Below are positions 24,030-32,603 of a stretch of DNA of 37,811 nt, in pieces (within the stretch, counting starts at the first letter, position 1; every line of letters begins with the position of its first letter). Made by a program: the position numbers and the translations under genes. The notes under the pieces were generated by a model. That model did no database searches and was not told the DNA's origin. It saw nothing but the letters and a program-made list of their open reading frames with translations. This DNA comes from an uncultured Eubacterium sp. (GTDB lineage Bacteria > Bacillota > Clostridia > Lachnospirales > Lachnospiraceae), in contig CAKRGF010000024.1 in assembly GCA_934322085.1 (NCBI GenBank), positions 1 to 37,811 of the forward strand. The letters run 5' to 3'.

Positions 24030-24057
24030 AAAAGCATAAGGTTACGCTTATACTTTT
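24030..24057 (-). terminator. Terminator of hemBA
   Basis: AAAAGCATAAG (24030-24040) and CTTATACTTTT (24047-24057) form an 11-bp stem with one G-T pair and a 6-nt loop, overlapping the hemA stop; the minus strand continues ATTAAAAAT. Confidence 0.65.
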
Positions 24058-25303
24058 ATTCATCTTCATCAATTCGGAATAATGTTTTTAAGATATTCTG
24101 ATATTCTTCCTGCTTTTCTTCGTCCTCCAACTGCTTTAATTCCTGAATCGGCTCACGAATCAAACGCTGTAAAGAAGCATGAAGAACCTTTTTCAACAAT
24201 TTCTGCTCTCTGTGATTGAGAGAAATTTTTCGATTTAAATATTCATAACTGTCCATCTCAATCTGTGAACACCGTTTCTGCAATGTCTCAATCGTACCAT
24301 CCACACGGCTTAACAAAAGCCATTCCATCGTCTCCTGCACCTTTTCTGCAATCACCTGTTCACAGTCTGCCGCCAGTTTTTCCCGCTCTTTCTGATTTTT
24401 TTCGGTAATGTCCTGCAGCGTATCCATATCAATCAACTGCAACCCCGGAACTTCTTGTAACCGGCTGTCAATATCTCTCGGTGATGCCAAATCCAAAAAC
24501 TGCATTTGTCTGACACCTGTCTCTTTCCATTTATCATACAAAACAACCAGATGCGGTGATGATGTTGCTGATACAACCGTTTCACACTGCTTCATCACAT
24601 CATAACGCTCATGATAATCCACCACCGCCAAATTTTCATGTACCGCTAACAATTCTTTTGCGTGCGCAAGCGTCCGGCTGCACAGATAAATCTTTTTTGC
24701 TCCGTATTCAAACAAATATGTCAAAGCAAGTGCTGCTGTTTTCCCACTTCCAATCACAAGAATATTTTTTCCGCTAACGCCACCGGCACGGTGCAGCTCT
24801 TTCACCCCAATATAACTGACCGACAGCGGCTTTTCGCTAATGCGGTAATTCGTCTTAATCCACTTGGCACACGTCACCGCATCCCTTACAATGCGCTCAA
24901 GCTCTTTGCCACTATGCCCCATCGTCCGGGCAAAATCCATCGCCTCGACAACCTGACCTAAAATCTGATCCTCGCCTACAACTAACGATTCTAAGCCTGC
25001 CGCCACGCGGAACAAATAAGAAACTGCCTCCGTGCCCTCTTTTTTTCTGCAGCAATCCCCAAACGAAACTTCCGGGAAAATGTCCTGATAGCAGGACTGC
25101 ACCTGCTCTCCCGTCACCGTATCCGAATGAGAAAAATAAAAAATCTCACTGCGGTTGCAGGTCGAAAGAATCATACACTGTTTTAAGCCAATGACAGAAA
25201 GCCTCTCCCATAATTCAATTTTTTTTGAGTCGGGTAACGCCACCTGTCCGCGCAGGGCAAGCGGTGCTTCTTTATAGCAAATTCCAACATAGCCAAAAAT
25301 CAT
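24056..25303 (-). CDS. hemA: Glutamyl-tRNA reductase HemA
   Basis: A 415-aa cytosolic enzyme reducing glutamyl-tRNA(Glu) to glutamate-1-semialdehyde with NADPH, first committed step of tetrapyrrole synthesis. The signature LSTCNRSEI contains the catalytic Cys (about C49). GLESLVVGEDQILGQV follows. NADPH-binding glycine stretch ILVIGSGKTAALA replaces the usual GAGEM. The C-terminal dimer helix (about 325-400) is long and charged. The sequence is divergent from standard HemA but has all main motifs. It starts 2 bp after the hemB stop, so translation is probably coupled. Confidence 0.92.
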   Translation of the reverse strand: MIFGYVGICYKEAPLALRGQVALPDSKKIELWERLSVIGLKQCMILSTCNRSEIFYFSHSDTVTGEQVQSCYQDIFPEVSFGDCCRKKEGTEAVSYLFRVAAGLESLVVGEDQILGQVVEAMDFARTMGHSGKELERIVRDAVTCAKWIKTNYRISEKPLSVSYIGVKELHRAGGVSGKNILVIGSGKTAALALTYLFEYGAKKIYLCSRTLAHAKELLAVHENLAVVDYHERYDVMKQCETVVSATSSPHLVVLYDKWKETGVRQMQFLDLASPRDIDSRLQEVPGLQLIDMDTLQDITEKNQKEREKLAADCEQVIAEKVQETMEWLLLSRVDGTIETLQKRCSQIEMDSYEYLNRKISLNHREQKLLKKVLHASLQRLIREPIQELKQLEDEEKQEEYQNILKTLFRIDEDE

Positions 25304-25305
25304 GG

Positions 25306-26283
25306 TTACTGCTCCTTTTGTTCTTCCTTAAGCCACCGAGCTACATCAAGCGCATGATAAGTAATAATCATTTTTGCACCGGCACGCTTAAATCCAATCA
25401 TGTGCTCCATCACAATTCGTTTTTCATCAATCCAGCCTTTTTGCGCTGCCGCTTTCACCATCGCATATTCTCCGCTGACGTTATACGCCACAATCGGAAT
25501 GTTATAATGAATCGAAATATCTTTTAATACATCCAGATACGCCATCGCCGGTTTTGCAATAATTAAATCCGCACCTTCTTTGATGTCCTGCTCTACTTCA
25601 CGCAGCGCTTCTTCTCCATTTGCCGGATCCATCTGATAGCTTTTGCGGTCACCAAATCCCGGTGCCGAATGTGCGGCATCACGGAATGGGCCATAATATG
25701 CCGACGCAAATTTTGCACTGTAGGACATAATCGGCGTATTGTATAAGCCCTCCTCATCAAGAGCCTTGCGGATTGCCTCAACACGTTTATCCATCATATC
25801 ACTCGGTGCAATGATATCTGCTCCTGCCTTTGCATACACAACAGATGCCTTTGCCAAAAACGGAAGCGTTTCATCATTTAAAACTTCCCCATCGCAAATC
25901 AGACCGCAGTGTCCATGTGATGTGTATTCACACAAGCAGACATCCGCAATAACAACAAGTTCTTTGTAATTTTTCTTAATATAGCGAATCGCCTGTGGCA
26001 CGATTCCGTCTTCGGCATACGCACCACTTCCCTGCTCATCTTTGTGTGCCGGAATACCAAACAATAAAACTGCCGGAATCCCTGCCTCACGCACCAGGTC
26101 AAGCTCTTCATGAAGTCTGTCAATCGAATACTGGTAAATGCCAGGCATCGACTCTACCGGTTCACAAATATTTTTTCCTTCTATTACAAAAATCGGATAA
26201 ATCAATTCGTCCACCCGGACATGATTTTCCCGCACCATATCTCTCACTCGTTCGTTCATCCGCAGTCTTCTCGTTCGTTCCAT
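25306..26283 (-). CDS. hemB: Porphobilinogen synthase (ALA dehydratase) HemB
   Basis: A 325-aa enzyme that condenses two 5-aminolevulinate molecules to porphobilinogen. Zinc-type metal site DVCLCEYTSHGHCG (C116, C118, C126). The two Schiff-base lysines are K191 (MSYSAKFAS) and K244 (IIAKPAMAYLD). The length is typical. AAGGAAGG precedes the ATG. It lies upstream of hemA with a 2-bp gap. With only hemA and hemB here, the pathway may feed cobalamin or sirohaem made by genes elsewhere. Confidence 0.96.
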   Translation of the reverse strand: MERTRRLRMNERVRDMVRENHVRVDELIYPIFVIEGKNICEPVESMPGIYQYSIDRLHEELDLVREAGIPAVLLFGIPAHKDEQGSGAYAEDGIVPQAIRYIKKNYKELVVIADVCLCEYTSHGHCGLICDGEVLNDETLPFLAKASVVYAKAGADIIAPSDMMDKRVEAIRKALDEEGLYNTPIMSYSAKFASAYYGPFRDAAHSAPGFGDRKSYQMDPANGEEALREVEQDIKEGADLIIAKPAMAYLDVLKDISIHYNIPIVAYNVSGEYAMVKAAAQKGWIDEKRIVMEHMIGFKRAGAKMIITYHALDVARWLKEEQKEQ

Positions 26284-26319
26284 TTTAATGCACCTTCCTT
26301 TTCGTATCCAATTGCCTGT

Positions 26320-28017
26320 TTAATAAGATAGCATAAACCAGCGAAACATCTTTTTGTTTCGTTTATAAATCTTTTTATACTGAGAGTGCGGCAAAGGGCA
26401 TGGCACTGTCCCTGTTTCTACCGTAACACTCACAATTTTCTTCTCGTACACAAGCCAGTCTGCAAAGCCTCCGTGTTCTTCTGTACTCGAACTCTTTGGC
26501 ATCATGCGGTAATGATTTCTCTTTTTTATTTCACTTGCTAACCTGTACTGCTTTTCATGCAGCGGCGAAGATACCTCAAAATCCCAGTATAAAATACTGC
26601 CGGTCGAATGGAGATTCAACACCGTCTTTGGCGATATCCGCTTAATAAAAGAAATTAATGCTTTCGTTTCCTTTTCGCTCGCTGCCTTTTTTCCTCTATA
26701 TGTTGTGGCATCCGGTTTTCTTTTCTTCCCCTTCTTTTTATCCTTTTTCTTATCTGCTGAAAAACCGGCAGGGAAATTATTGTTAATATTAACCCCTCTG
26801 GCATTGTTTTTCCATGTTTTAAAATGCCCTATCTTCTGTATTTTCTTGCGAAGTTTTGCATTGCGGATTCCACTTGCCCCATACTGCGAAATTGTCACAC
26901 CATCCGGGTTATCCATCGGCAGAATATAAAGGCAGATTGAACGGAATCTTGTGCGGTGTTTACTATATTCCCGAAGAATTTCCTCGGTCTGGCGCATAAT
27001 AACCTGTGTATTTTTCCACTCTCTGGCATGAATTGCCGCATCAATCACAAGTTTTTTTGCCGCAGAAGGATTTCCCACACGCAGACACCAGATTTCCCTG
27101 TTGTCATATGTCCTGCCAATGCTCGACAGCCCGGTTTTTCCACGGTACTTGCGGGCAATCTTATGCAAATCTCTTGTCATTTCCGCATAGTTGTATTTCT
27201 TATCCTTTTCGCTGACAATCCACGGCTCTTCTTTTACAACAATTTTAATCCTGCACTGATTTTTATCCGAATCTTTCACCTTTACAAAAAGGTAAGTCGT
27301 ACCCTTCTTTTTCGCCGTAATACGCCCTTTTTTATTTACATTTGCAATCTTTTTATTCTTTATCTCAAAAGACAATTTCTTTTTGGCATAGTTAAAAGAA
27401 ACTGTCGCTTTTTTCTTTTCCCATAACTTTATTTTACTGCCATTTTTGCTCTTTATTTTTTCATTAAAATAAATGTAAATATAGCAGATTTCACCTGTCA
27501 CTTTGGACGTCGCCTTTAAGAGCGTGTAAATTTTTTTGTTTTTTGTCTTACATTTTACCACACCGGAGGAAGATACGGTAACTAACTTCTTTTTTACCTC
27601 TTTTTTCGAACCACCCCCGTAAACCTCGAAAGCTGATGCCTGTGACATAACAAGTTTTACCGAATCCGTCGTATATGAGTAAAGGTGATACACTTTTTTC
27701 CCTTTAACCCTTCGGTAATGAATCCCCTTCATGCCGCCTTTATAGTATTTGGCGTGGGACGATACCAGTTCATACTTTTCCACCGGCTTTGGAGTTTCGG
27801 CTGGCTGTGGCGTAACTGTTGGCTGTGGCACCTCCGTAGGTTCCGCAGTCGGTGCTTCTATCGGTTCAGGTGTTGGCTCCGTACTCCATTCTGTCTGACT
27901 GTTCTTCTGTCTTGCCTGCAAATGGGCAGGACTCCCGCTTATGAGGTCACATAAAATTAAAGTTACGGCAAGCACTGCCGCTATATTCCGCTTATGCGTC
28001 TGACTCATTTCCCTCAT
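26320..28017 (-). CDS. Secreted zinc carboxypeptidase (peptidase M14) with Ig-like region
   Basis: 565 aa. An N-terminal signal peptide or anchor (about 10-35) is followed by a Pro/Thr/Glu linker (45-80), a lysine-rich beta-domain region (about 85-262, the last part Big_2-like, KKIANVNKKGRITAKKKGTTYL) and an M14 domain (about 275-560). Zinc ligands are H330 and E333 (AAIHAREW) and H470 (NLHSTG). R407 (ARGVN) binds substrate, and E534 (VTVETG) is the catalytic Glu. Such enzymes trim peptides or the peptidoglycan stem (gamma-D-glutamyl type). The start is 28017 or ATG 28008, which is not clearly resolvable. No terminator is seen before hemB (36 bp away). Confidence 0.85.
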   Translation of the reverse strand: MREMSQTHKRNIAAVLAVTLILCDLISGSPAHLQARQKNSQTEWSTEPTPEPIEAPTAEPTEVPQPTVTPQPAETPKPVEKYELVSSHAKYYKGGMKGIHYRRVKGKKVYHLYSYTTDSVKLVMSQASAFEVYGGGSKKEVKKKLVTVSSSGVVKCKTKNKKIYTLLKATSKVTGEICYIYIYFNEKIKSKNGSKIKLWEKKKATVSFNYAKKKLSFEIKNKKIANVNKKGRITAKKKGTTYLFVKVKDSDKNQCRIKIVVKEEPWIVSEKDKKYNYAEMTRDLHKIARKYRGKTGLSSIGRTYDNREIWCLRVGNPSAAKKLVIDAAIHAREWKNTQVIMRQTEEILREYSKHRTRFRSICLYILPMDNPDGVTISQYGASGIRNAKLRKKIQKIGHFKTWKNNARGVNINNNFPAGFSADKKKDKKKGKKRKPDATTYRGKKAASEKETKALISFIKRISPKTVLNLHSTGSILYWDFEVSSPLHEKQYRLASEIKKRNHYRMMPKSSSTEEHGGFADWLVYEKKIVSVTVETGTVPCPLPHSQYKKIYKRNKKMFRWFMLSY

Positions 28018-28057
28018 TTCCTTTCCATTAATCGTGATATTTCACTTTTACTGCAAG

Positions 28058-28089
28058 ATAAAAGGTACCTCACAACGAGATACCTTTTT
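28058..28089. terminator. Terminator of infC-rpmI-rplT
   Basis: AAAGGTA-c-CTC-ACAAC-GAG-a-TACCTTT (28061-28087), a stem with one mismatch, flanked by A and T runs, 30 bp past rplT. Confidence 0.85.
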
Positions 28090-28116
28090 GTACTTGTTTG
28101 TTATAACAGATAAAAC

Positions 28117-28473
28117 TTAAGCTAATTTGCTTTTTGCTACTTCTACCAAAGAAGCAAAACCTTCTGGATCACTGATTGCCATCTCAGAAAGCATTTTACG
28201 ATTTACGTTTACCTCAGCAAGTTTCAAACCATACATAAATTTGCTGTAGGAAAGACCATTCATTCTAGCTGCTGCGTTAATACGAGCAATCCAAAGCTGT
28301 CTGAACTGTCTCTTTTTCTGTTTTCTACCTGTATAGGACTCTTCCAACGCACGCATAACAGACTGTTTTGCAACACGATACTGTTTACTTCTTGCGCCTC
28401 TGTAACCCTTTGCCAGTTTCAATACTCTTTTATGTTTTTTCTTTGCGTTCATTCCGCCTTTAATTCTAGCCAT
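28117..28473 (-). CDS. rplT: 50S ribosomal protein L20
   Basis: A 118-aa basic protein of the large subunit, needed early in 50S assembly. Clear family sequence: MARIKGGMNAKKKHKRVLKLAKGYRGARS and the RIDAA-like WIARINAAARMNGLSYSKFM. In Firmicutes L20 also represses its own operon by binding the infC leader, and an attenuator is present here at 29244-29277. Third gene of infC-rpmI-rplT; 22 bp after rpmI. Confidence 0.98.
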   Translation of the reverse strand: MARIKGGMNAKKKHKRVLKLAKGYRGARSKQYRVAKQSVMRALEESYTGRKQKKRQFRQLWIARINAAARMNGLSYSKFMYGLKLAEVNVNRKMLSEMAISDPEGFASLVEVAKSKLA

Positions 28474-28495
28474 TTGTCAGTTCCCTCCTTCGCCA

Positions 28496-28699
28496 TTAGC
28501 TGTATGGCATAATCTTTTTCATTGTTTTTACATTAGTTTCATCTACAAGAGCAGACTTTCTGAGATTTCTTTTTCTCTTTGTTGTCTTCTTAGTCAAAAT
28601 ATGACTCTTGTATGCTTTGTTTCTTTTCAATTTACCGGTACCGGTAACTTTAAAGCGCTTTGCAGCAGCTCTTTTTGTTTTCATTTTCTGATTTGCCAT
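28496..28699 (-). CDS. rpmI: 50S ribosomal protein L35
   Basis: A 67-aa very basic protein: MANQKMKTKRAAAKRFKVTGTGKLKR, then SHILTKKTTKRKRNLRKSALV. A typical length for L35. Lies 18 bp after infC and 22 bp before rplT. AGGAAT-type ribosome site before the ATG. Confidence 0.98.
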   Translation of the reverse strand: MANQKMKTKRAAAKRFKVTGTGKLKRNKAYKSHILTKKTTKRKRNLRKSALVDETNVKTMKKIMPYS

Positions 28700-28717
28700 G
28701 ATATTATTCCTCCGTTA

Positions 28718-29224
28718 TTATTTTGTGGCTGATAAAAACATTACCATACTTCTTCCTTCCATCTTCGCAGGTTTGTCGACGGAAGCAACGTCCTTTAATT
28801 CTTCAAAAAACGCATTCAGGATTTCTCTTCCTACATCTTTATGAGCCATTTCTCTACCACGGAATCGAAGTGAGACTTTTACTTTAGCTCCCTTTTGCAG
28901 GAATTTCTTTGCCTGATTTACTTTCGTGTTCAAATCATTGGTATCAATGTTTGGCGAAAGTCTGATTTCTTTTGTCTCGATGGTTTTCTGTTTCTTCTTT
29001 GCTTCTTTTGCTTTACGAGCCTGCTCATAGCGGTACTTACCGTAGTCAATAATTTTGCACACCGGCGGTTTTGCAGTCGGTGCAATCTTTACCAAATCAA
29101 GTCCTGCATCTTTTGCTTTGAAATATGCTTCTTTTGCTGACATAATGCCAAGCTGTTCTCCATTTGGTCCAATTACACGAACTTCTCTGTCGCGAATCTG
29201 CTCGTTAATCATTAAATCGCTTAT
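28718..29224 (-). CDS. infC: Translation initiation factor IF-3, probable ATA start
   Basis: IF-3 checks start codons and keeps 30S subunits free. The N-domain (MINEQIRDREVRVIGPNGEQLGIMS) and C-domain (KEIRLSPNIDTND, VSLRFRGREMAH) are standard. The first ATG (29212) lies 20 nt from the only ribosome site, GGAGG at 29233-29237. The in-frame ATA at 29222-29224 is 8 nt from it and adds Ile-Ser-Asp-Leu, matching the TISKD extension known in Bacillus IF-3. infC commonly uses AUU/AUA-type starts so that IF-3 can limit its own synthesis. From ATA the protein is 168 aa. Confidence 0.95.
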   Translation of the reverse strand: MSDLMINEQIRDREVRVIGPNGEQLGIMSAKEAYFKAKDAGLDLVKIAPTAKPPVCKIIDYGKYRYEQARKAKEAKKKQKTIETKEIRLSPNIDTNDLNTKVNQAKKFLQKGAKVKVSLRFRGREMAHKDVGREILNAFFEELKDVASVDKPAKMEGRSMVMFLSATK

Positions 29225-29243
29225 TGTTCTTACCTCCTAAATG

Positions 29244-29385
29244 AAAAAAAGATAGCTGTTTCTAAAAGCCAGCTATCCACGTAAAACATTTCCTATCATT
29301 ATAATAGATGTGAACCAATACCGTGTGATAACAAATGTTATACGGCAAGGTGAGAGTGGATAACTCTGCTTTTTACACCTTTGGT
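29244..29385 (-). promoter_or_regulatory. infC leader with attenuator (L20-leader type)
   Basis: The transcript from the promoter at 29386-29415 runs about 140 nt and ends in an intrinsic terminator: GATAGCTG (29251-29258) / CAGCTATC (29270-29277) followed on the minus strand by TTTTTTT (29250-29244), just before the infC ribosome site. In B. subtilis L20 binds such a leader to cause early termination. That L20 is the ligand here follows from operon content, not from a seen consensus. Confidence 0.75.
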
Positions 29386-29415
29386 AGTGTACCATAGAAG
29401 GGTAGTGTGTGTCAA
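29386..29415 (-). promoter_or_regulatory. Promoter of infC-rpmI-rplT
   Basis: Minus strand TTGACA (29410-29415), an 18-nt spacer, TACACT (29386-29391). Confidence 0.75.
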
Positions 29416-29465
29416 GTGATTGCTGGTAATTTTTTTCAGTTTAATTTTGTTGTAAAATTTTATTA

Positions 29466-29605
29466 GAACAAATGAAAACAAAGTTTCGCCATTCAGGACC
29501 GCTCCCGCTAAAAAACACACGTAACGGTGCCTGAGGTCAAAATACGACCTCTATGCACCGACGGTGTTTTAGTCCCTCCTGACGAAATTTTGTTTTCATT
29601 TGTTC
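29466..29605. repeat. 140-bp hairpin repeat A
   Basis: Outer arms GAACAAATGAAAACAAA and TTTGTTTTCATTTGTTC, continuing through TTTCG/CGAAA and TCAGGA/TCCTGA. Core CGGTGC-ct-GAGGTC (29525-29538), a 7-nt loop, GACCTC-tat-GCACCG (29546-29560). One arm has extra bases (CCGCTCCCGC) where the other has fewer. The architecture matches repeats B and C but on the opposite strand and with different core bases. Confidence 0.7.
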
Positions 29606-29702
29606 CAGTAAAGTCTCAAGAAATTTAAATCAAAAAATCAGCAGCAATTACTTGACCACACACACCTGCACACAAAGAATCAACTGTAGTATTAAGCCCG
29701 GG

Positions 29703-29731
29703 CAATAAATGCTTGGGAATGCCATTTATTG
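29703..29731. repeat. Small perfect inverted repeat
   Basis: CAATAAATG (29703-29711) and CATTTATTG (29723-29731) around an 11-nt loop, adjacent to hairpin repeat B. No T-run. Function unknown; it may be part of the same insertion. Confidence 0.5.
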
Positions 29732-29739
29732 GATTCCAG

Positions 29740-29875
29740 TAATTTGGCAGAAAAACTTTGAAACTCGTGGGTTTTGAGTACGTCGGTATGTAGCGCTGGT
29801 AGCTTCAGCGCCCATACCGCTACGTGCTCAACGAGCGAAAGCGCCCACGAGATACAAAGCTTTTCTGCCAAATTA
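29740..29875. repeat. 136-bp hairpin repeat B
   Basis: Perfect 15-bp outer arms TAATTTGGCAGAAAA/TTTTCTGCCAAATTA. The inner stems are CTCGTGGG/CCCACGAG (29764-29771/29844-29851), GAGTACGT/ACGTGCTC, CGGTATG/CATACCG and GCGCTG/CAGCGC. The 88-nt core is a homologue of the core in repeat C at 35004-35091. It ends 27 bp from the stop of the DUF4190-like gene at 29903. Confidence 0.85.
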
Positions 29876-29902
29876 CGGAACTCAAAAAATATCAACACCC
29901 TT

Positions 29903-30274
29903 TTAATTTACCATCCCCGATATATCAATCTTAATAAACTGCTGAAGCCATTCGATGATGTCTTTTTCGTTTGCAGGATTTAAGTTCTGAATTGAGGATA
30001 AATTTTCAATTGTCATGTGGTCCCAGCGAATCATCCAGATTCCGTATGCCAAAATCACGGCATTTAAAACAAGACCGATGGCACTCAAAATCAATCCGAT
30101 GATTCCTAATTTTCTTGCATTTTTACCGCCTTTTGCCACTGCAATAATGCTAAAGACAAGGGCGATTGCGGCAGGGATTACGCCGATACCTGTTCCAAAA
30201 CAACAAAAACAGGAAATTCCACCTAATACAAGAGAAGCAATTGCAAGCCCTCTGTGCCGATTTATATCTGTCAT
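29903..30274 (-). CDS. DUF4190-like small membrane protein (1)
   Basis: 123 aa. GLAIASLVLGGISCFCCFGTG is the typical DUF4190 opening, followed by two further hydrophobic helices (about 30-48 and 56-82) and a soluble tail (85-123). GGAGG lies 5 nt before ATG 30274; the ATG at 30286 overlaps the site and is rejected. Function unknown. It is the last gene after thrS and the similar gene at 30289, with a 14-bp gap. Hairpin repeat B lies just downstream. Confidence 0.7.
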   Translation of the reverse strand: MTDINRHRGLAIASLVLGGISCFCCFGTGIGVIPAAIALVFSIIAVAKGGKNARKLGIIGLILSAIGLVLNAVILAYGIWMIRWDHMTIENLSSIQNLNPANEKDIIEWLQQFIKIDISGMVN

Positions 30275-30288
30275 AGATACCTCCATTT

Positions 30289-30600
30289 CTATATCATGCC
30301 GTATGGGGCGAAAAAGGATGCTGTCTGTTCCAGATGCTGCATCGACGAATTATTTGTAATTTTAATTAACAGCACCGCTACGACAATGGCAAGGATGACC
30401 CCTGCCACTCCCACAACGATACCGGCAATTGCTGCATCTTCCTGATTCGGATTGTCATCCCGAAGTCCCAAAATTCCAAATACGATGCCAAGCACTGCCA
30501 TTACCAAAGAAATGGACCATTGCATACAACAAATCATCGAAGCACATGAAAGCACTAACGACGCAATCGCTTTTGCATTTGTCTGTCTATTCTGCTGCAT
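30289..30600 (-). CDS. DUF4190-like small membrane protein (2)
   Basis: 103 aa. AIASLVLSCASMICCMQWSI and the helix AAIAGIVVGVAGVILAIVVAVLLI flank a middle hydrophobic segment (LVMAVLGIVFGILGL); the same plan as the next gene, so the two are tandem relatives. AGGAGG precedes the ATG. It starts 13 bp after thrS and is probably read from the thrS T-box promoter. No function known. Confidence 0.7.
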   Translation of the reverse strand: MQQNRQTNAKAIASLVLSCASMICCMQWSISLVMAVLGIVFGILGLRDDNPNQEDAAIAGIVVGVAGVILAIVVAVLLIKITNNSSMQHLEQTASFFAPYGMI

Positions 30601-30613
30601 ACAAACCTCCTGC

Positions 30614-32575
30614 TTATTTGCTCTCCGGTGTCACTTCTACCTTACGAATTTCTTTCGTACGGATTTCCTTGCAAATGTCATCAATGAACGCATCCAAAGA
30701 CTGTGCACCCTCGTCTCCTTTGAAACGGCTGCGAACGGATACAACGCCTTCTTCCTCTTCTTTCTGCCCAACAACGAGCATATACGGTGTTTTCTGAAGT
30801 CTTGCCTCGCGAATCTTGTAACCGATTTTTTCGGAACGGCTGTCCACGCTGCAGCGGATGCCATTCGCTTTTAATTTCTCTTCCACGCTGTTTGCGTAAT
30901 CGAGATATTTCTCGGAAATTGGCAGAACACGTACCTGCTCCGGTGAAAGCCATGTCGGGAATGCACCGGCATATTTCTCAATCAGCCATGCTAACGTTCT
31001 CTCATAACATCCAATGGATGTTCTGTGGATGATGTATGGGCGTACTTTCTCACCATTTTCATCAATATAATACATATCAAACTGTTCAGCCAAAAGGGCA
31101 TCCCACTGAATGGTAATCATGGTATCTTCTTTACCGTATACATTTTTCGCATTGATATCTACTTTTGGTCCGTAGAAAGCGGCCTCTCCGACATCCTCAG
31201 TAAATGGAATGTTCAGTTCTGTCAGAATCTGGCGGATATCTTCTTCTGTCTCATTCCAAACTTCCGGCTCGCCGATATATTTTTCACGGTTTTCAGGATC
31301 CCATTTGCTCAGATGATACGTTACATCTTCCTCAACTCCAAGTGTCTGTAAACAGTACTGAGCGAGAGCGATACAGTCCTTAAATTCTTTTACCATCTGG
31401 TCCGGACGCACAATCAAATGTCCTTCAGAAATTGTAAACTGGCGCACACGAGTCAAGCCGTGCATTTCACCGGAATCCTCATTACGGAACAATGTTGATG
31501 TCTCACCATAACGGCATGGCAGGTCACGATAGGATTTCTGGCTTGCCTTGTAAACATAGTACTGGAATGGACAGGTCATCGGACGAAGGGCAAATACTTC
31601 CTTATCCTTTTCCTCATCGCCAAGAACAAACATACCTTCTTTGTAGTGATCCCAGTGACCGGAAATCTTGTACAAATCAGATTTTGCCATCAAAGGTGTC
31701 TTCGTTCTCATATAACCGCGTTTTTCTTCCTCATCTTCAATCCAGCGCTGCAAAGTCTGAATAACCTGTACACCTTTTGGCATCAGAAGCGGAAGTCCCT
31801 GACCGATTACATCAACGGTGGTAAACAGTTCCAGCTCACGTCCCAATTTATTGTGGTCGCGTTTTTTAATATCTTCCAAATGCTCCAGATAAGCATCCAA
31901 ATCCGCTTTCTTTGTATAAGCAGTTCCGTATACTCGGGTAAGCATTTTATTTTTCTCATTTCCTCTCCAGTAAGCACCAGAAGAAGAAATCAGCTTCATT
32001 GCCTTTAACGGTTTTGTATTCATCAAATGAGGTCCGGCACACAAATCAATGTATTCGCCCTGCTGATAGAAAGAAATCTCAGCATCTTCCGGTAAATCTT
32101 CAATCAATTCAACCTTATACGGCTCCTCACGTTTTCTCATCAAATCAATTGCCTCTTGTCTTGGCAGGGTAAAACGCTCTAATGTCGCACCTTCCTTAAC
32201 AATCTTTTTCATTTCTTTTTCAATCTTGTCCAGTGCCTCACGATCCAATGGTGCTATATCAAAATCATAGTAGAAACCTTCCTCAATCGAAGGTCCAATG
32301 GCACATTTGGCATCCGGATACAATCTCTTAATCGCCTGTGCCAGCACATGGGATGCAGTATGACGGAATGCTGCTTTTCCTTCGTCGCTGTCAAATGTCA
32401 AAATATTCAGTGTGTGTTCACCATCTACTATTGTGCGCAAATCCACAACTTCGCCGTCTAACTCGGCAACGCATGCCACTCTGGCAAGTCCTTCACTGAT
32501 GTCTTTGGCAATATCAATAATGCTCATTGCCTGTGAATACTCTTTGCTTGAACCATCTTTAAGTGTTACTTTCAT
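30614..32575 (-). CDS. thrS: Threonine--tRNA ligase
   Basis: A 653-aa class II aminoacyl-tRNA synthetase charging tRNA-Thr. It has a TGS domain (1-60), the N2 editing domain with HTASHVLAQA (H72, H76) plus the later C..H site, a catalytic core with TCPFQYYVYK (zinc Cys), FRNEDSGEMHGLTRVRQF (motif 2) and HRTSIGCYERTLAWLIE (motif 3), and the C-terminal anticodon-binding domain. AGGAGG lies 8 nt before ATG 32575; the ATG at 32596 lacks a site. Controlled by the T-box leader at 32604-32860. Confidence 0.98.
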   Translation of the reverse strand: MKVTLKDGSSKEYSQAMSIIDIAKDISEGLARVACVAELDGEVVDLRTIVDGEHTLNILTFDSDEGKAAFRHTASHVLAQAIKRLYPDAKCAIGPSIEEGFYYDFDIAPLDREALDKIEKEMKKIVKEGATLERFTLPRQEAIDLMRKREEPYKVELIEDLPEDAEISFYQQGEYIDLCAGPHLMNTKPLKAMKLISSSGAYWRGNEKNKMLTRVYGTAYTKKADLDAYLEHLEDIKKRDHNKLGRELELFTTVDVIGQGLPLLMPKGVQVIQTLQRWIEDEEEKRGYMRTKTPLMAKSDLYKISGHWDHYKEGMFVLGDEEKDKEVFALRPMTCPFQYYVYKASQKSYRDLPCRYGETSTLFRNEDSGEMHGLTRVRQFTISEGHLIVRPDQMVKEFKDCIALAQYCLQTLGVEEDVTYHLSKWDPENREKYIGEPEVWNETEEDIRQILTELNIPFTEDVGEAAFYGPKVDINAKNVYGKEDTMITIQWDALLAEQFDMYYIDENGEKVRPYIIHRTSIGCYERTLAWLIEKYAGAFPTWLSPEQVRVLPISEKYLDYANSVEEKLKANGIRCSVDSRSEKIGYKIREARLQKTPYMLVVGQKEEEEGVVSVRSRFKGDEGAQSLDAFIDDICKEIRTKEIRKVEVTPESK

Positions 32576-32603
32576 GTCAATTCCTCCTGTCTTCATTCAA
32601 TAT

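Noticed and set aside
24056..26283. A complete haem operon
   Set aside because: Only hemA and hemB are present; no hemL, hemC, hemD or later genes are in the window.
29692..29898. Minus-strand 68-aa frame
   Set aside because: Lies across hairpin repeat B; its length follows from the palindrome, not from coding.
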